DNA of 64,000 nt, taken from assembly GCA_007570785.1 (NCBI GenBank), contig ML664183.1:20386407-20450406 (forward strand). The letters run 5' to 3'. The notes beneath the pieces are model-generated. The model had not been told where the DNA came from, searched no databases, and worked only from the letters and a program-made list of their open reading frames with translations. Shown piece after piece: positions 60,975 to 64,000 of the stretch (positions are counted from its first letter, which is position 1; the number at the start of each line of letters is the position of its first letter). Origin of the DNA: Antilocapra americana (Eukaryota > Chordata > Mammalia > Artiodactyla > Antilocapridae). The position numbers and the translations under genes were made by a program.

Positions 60975-61084
60975 CCTCTTCATTTCCTGCAACAATGGAG
61001 TATACAATGCTCTGATTGATGGCTGCAGCAGAAATTACACCCACCATAGTCCCTCTGGTTGCAAGTTCACTTACTGGAGGAGGT
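60975..61084 (-). CDS. PCDH15: PCDH15 internal exon, N-terminal half of a cadherin repeat
   Basis: This 110-bp exon has a pyrimidine-rich acceptor ending ctgcag before 61084 and a gtgagt donor at 60974-60969. One base completes a codon from the previous exon, 36 codons follow (beginning [10 protein letters not shown] and ending IVAGNEE), and one G is left over (phase 1). I recognise it as PCDH15, probably the start of EC7; the repeat number is from memory. The V-S-E-L stretch gives the early glutamate of the cadherin fold. Where most cadherin repeats carry the calcium-binding D-x-D, the sequence reads ISAAAINQS, so that motif is absent. A truncated SINE ends 16 bp beyond the donor side. The next exon joins in frame to make codon GAT (Asp). 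Confidence 0.9.
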
Positions 61085-61618
61085 CTGCAGGGTGTAAGAG
61101 AAGATAATTTATTTTTATTGTCCATTTCCTCATGATGGAGCTTTCTATTTAATAACAGAATATGTTAATTTTGTGTTTATTATTATTCAAATAATACTAT
61201 TTTTGAACTTTTCAACAAAATACCACATTCAGACCTTAGGACTAACAAACTGTGTTCAAAATTATGCAAATGTTCTTCATTAAGAATGTCTTGCCATCTG
61301 TACATTACTTTTTCAGCATCTCCAAAAAAATTGTACAAAATTCATTTTGCTTGTCTTTGAAACAACTTCTAAATAGAATGCAACAGGTAGATGCGCTTGC
61401 TATCTCAAGTTGCTAAAAAAAATATGGCTTAGCTGGTAATATTAGCATATTTAAGCAAATGACCTTCAGTTTCTTTCTAGTCTAGTCCTTATCCTTGCTC
61501 TACTATAAAATTTGAACTGTCCCAAAAGTATTTGAATGGATGACATCATAAAATTAATATTTATTTTGACTTCACTTATTTTACTTAACTTTAACCATAT
61601 TATGCCCCACGTACAGTG

Positions 61619-61830
61619 ATACTTTATTTTATTTATTTAAAACATTTTATTGAACTATAGTTGATTTACAATGCTATGTTAACTTCTGCTACATGTAAAA
61701 GTGACTCATTATACATGTTTCATGTTATTTTCCATTAGAATTTATTACAGGATATAGAATATAGGTCTCTGTGTTAAAGAGTAGGACCTTGGTGTTTATT
61801 CATGATAGTAATTTGCATGATACTTAATTT
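61619..61830 (-). mobile_element. Artiodactyl-type L1 3' fragment, reverse
   Basis: The sequence tttattgaactatagttgat, then ggatatagaatataggtctc and agtaggaccttggtgtttat, is a common older L1 3' UTR seen in reverse. Confidence 0.7.
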
Positions 61831-62024
61831 CAAAAAATATGTTTTCAAAAACATACTATCTCATATTCTAAATCTCCATTTTATTTTATGACATTGGCCA
61901 TTGCAACTAGGCTATTAGAACTTTATCTTCATAAACCAATGAAAATAATATCACTCTTATAATTCACAGATACTTAAATCATCCAGCTTCAACAGATTTA
62001 GAATTCTTTTTCTTTTCTTTCTTG

Positions 62025-62372
62025 TTTTAAAAATTTATTTATTTTAGTTGGGGGCTAATTACTTTACAATATTGTATTGGTTGCTGCCATACACTGATAT
62101 GAATCAGCCATGGGTTTGCATGTATTCCCATTCCTGACCCTCCCTCCCACCTCCCTCCCCATCCCATCCCTCAGGGTCACCCCAGTGCACCAACCCTGAG
62201 CACTCTGTCTCATGCATCGAATCTGTACTGGCAATCTGTTTCACATATGATAATATACATGTTTCAATGCTGTTCTCTCAGATCATCCTACCCTCACCTT
62301 CTCCCACAGAGTCCAAATGACTGTTCTATACATCTGTATCTCTTTTGCTGTCTCACATATAGGGTTATCAAA
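62025..62372 (-). mobile_element. L1 3' end, reverse
   Basis: Reversed L1 3' UTR like that at 26133-26450 (gggggctaattactttacaa, the C-rich cctccctcccacctccctcc block, then tctcttttgctgtctcacat). It is truncated before ORF2. Confidence 0.8.
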
Positions 62373-62984
62373 GTTCTGAATCTTGCTATAGTCCAATCTA
62401 TCTAACCATCTGATTTCTATAAGATTTAGCCTCTTTTCTCAAACTGATAAGATAAATCCTACTGTCACTCTTTCATGTGGCCTTTTATCTTTCAGTACTT
62501 ACTCTTTCAATATTATTCTTCATTTTTATCACCATCTTCTGAGTTCTTCTAATCTAGGTTACATTATACAATTATATATTGTTCTTAATGAAGCCTTTTA
62601 TAACAAATTCTGAGCCACCGATATAGTATGAAAAATTAATTACATACAATCCTTCATAAACATCTTGTCCAAAATATTATGTTCTTTGCCACTGTACTCC
62701 ATATACTTGATAGACTAAAATTACCTAAGTGTAAAGTGACCTGTCTTACAGATAACTGCTATAGCACCTAATGGTGGTCCCCATCTCCACTGCATGGCCA
62801 ATAACTATTTCTTGATAAAGTGTAAGAACTAATCTGTATTATTTTAATAAAATTAAATTTATCCATTTATTTACGTGTTTAATTTTACTTCTCTGCATAT
62901 TTTCTGTCTTCTTTTATAATAGCATCCAGTTGTAGTTTTGGATAACCATATCTCCTTAATTATTAGTCTAACTGTTTTGGGTAG

Positions 62985-63109
62985 AACTGACTGACTCGAT
63001 GGACATGAATTTGAGCAAGCTCCAGGAGTTGGTGATGGACAGGGAAGCCTGGCGTCCTGCAGTCCATGAGGTCACAAAGGGTTGGACAGGACTGAGTGAC
63101 TGAACTGAA
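62985..63109 (+). mobile_element. BovB LINE 3' terminal fragment
   Basis: About 125 bp of the BovB tail (actcgatggacatgaatttg to gtgactgaactgaac) is present, strongly 5'-truncated. Confidence 0.85.
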
Positions 63110-64000
63110 CGGACCAAATCCCCAGGGTATATGCATAGATACATTACCCAGCTCTCGCTAATGAGGGCATTTTATATTTATTGTTCATGTTCATGTGTGA
63201 TAAATGTTCACATGCAAATCCAATGAAAATCTTGACCAAGAATGTTACTGTAACCAATAAAACATACACACAAAAAAAGTTTTGTTGTTGTTGGCTAGAA
63301 TTTTAATGTTTGTCCCTATAAGAAGGTTCTTGTTAATAATACCAACACAAATGGAATAACTAAAAGTTGAAAATAGATCCACTACACGTTGATTAGTATT
63401 CTAAATGCTGTTATACTTGAAGCTGGGTAAACTCATCATTTCAGTTACTATTAGTAAAACAAAATTCTCCTGCATTTCAGTCCCTTGAAATCAAGAGTTC
63501 CAAGTAATTTAAAAAAATGTTTAGATAAAAAAATGATACATTCCCCAAAGTAGGCACTTTTCAAGAAAGTTATCTGAGATAACACAATTTTATTATATAA
63601 GCATTTCATCTAGACATTGTCACAGTGTCATTTCAGTGAAATAGAGGTGACTTTTGTAACCTTGAACCTAAAATGACAGTTGTCTACCACAAAAAAGGAA
63701 GGCACTTAGAAAAGTGACACTAAGATTATTTTGATGGACTAATTTGATTACGAATAGAAACCTTTTGTAAGATATCTTAGATTATAAACAGATATTGAGA
63801 CTAATTGCTGTTTGCCACATTGGCTTGTGGTTGACCTCAGCTATTGTGAAATCACTAACCCTGGAAAGGATTAAAATTAGAGAGCTATGGAAACACAGTA
63901 TGATCCTCCATAATATTCCACCCTGGTAGTCCAACCCTTGTGCATCCCTTTCTTCTTGTTGTAGGGGCAGACTGTGACTTGTCTCTAGTGAACGGAAAAC
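63110..64000. other. Upstream PCDH15 intron to window end
   Basis: No exon or repeat family recognised. The exon preceding 60975-61084 must lie further upstream or was missed. Confidence 0.5.

Overview
This is mammalian nuclear DNA from a ruminant, most likely a bovid. It is AT-rich, has no compact genes, and is full of repeats typical of ruminants: RTE-type BovB LINEs, tRNA-Glu-derived Bov-tA/Bov-A SINEs, a CHR-type SINE and young L1 3' ends of ruminant type.

The only host gene I can support is PCDH15 (protocadherin-15, the tip-link cadherin of sensory hair cells) on the minus strand. Three coding exons are visible, in transcription order at 61084-60975, 58725-58585 and 20294-20167. All have good splice sites and their phases join perfectly (split codons G|AT and A|GC). 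Together they encode 126 residues: one cadherin repeat, the DENDHPP linker and the start of the next repeat. The window is therefore an interior slice of a very large gene. One intron is 2.2 kb, the next is 38.3 kb, and both flanks are further intron. No start, stop, promoter or other complete gene is present.

Layout by region. 0-1.1 kb: LTR with TATA box and poly(A) signal. 3.5-9.7 kb: SINE cluster plus a nearly full-length, broken processed copy of CRYZ (quinone oxidoreductase) at 7392-8376 on the minus strand. 9.7-13.1 kb: 5' half of a class I (gammaretrovirus-like) endogenous retrovirus with R-U5, a tRNA-Pro primer site, and gag remnants ending in a CCHC knuckle. 14-20 kb: old L1, L2 and MIR relics. 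20.2 kb: PCDH15 exon. 21-34 kb: several BovB copies, one carrying a nested BovB fragment, and two arranged tail to tail. 34.8-36.6 kb: an old interspersed repeat, a MaLR-type LTR and two SINEs. 39-40.6 kb: scrambled BovB pieces, including an isolated GC-rich BovB 5' region. 42.6-45.8 kb: a nearly complete BovB between two 149-bp direct repeats. 48.6-49.0 kb: a 60-bp inverted repeat. 51.4-54.4 kb: a nearly complete BovB in reverse. 57-61 kb: SINEs and two PCDH15 exons. 61.6-64 kb: L1 and BovB fragments.

I found no convincing new biological system. The observations most worth checking are structural: the unusually long target-site-like duplication around BovB, the local inverted duplication, the rearranged BovB cluster, the long inverted BovB pairs inside a transcribed intron, and a truncated SINE ending 16 bp from a PCDH15 splice donor. 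Repeat boundaries were placed by eye and are approximate unless a duplication is given.
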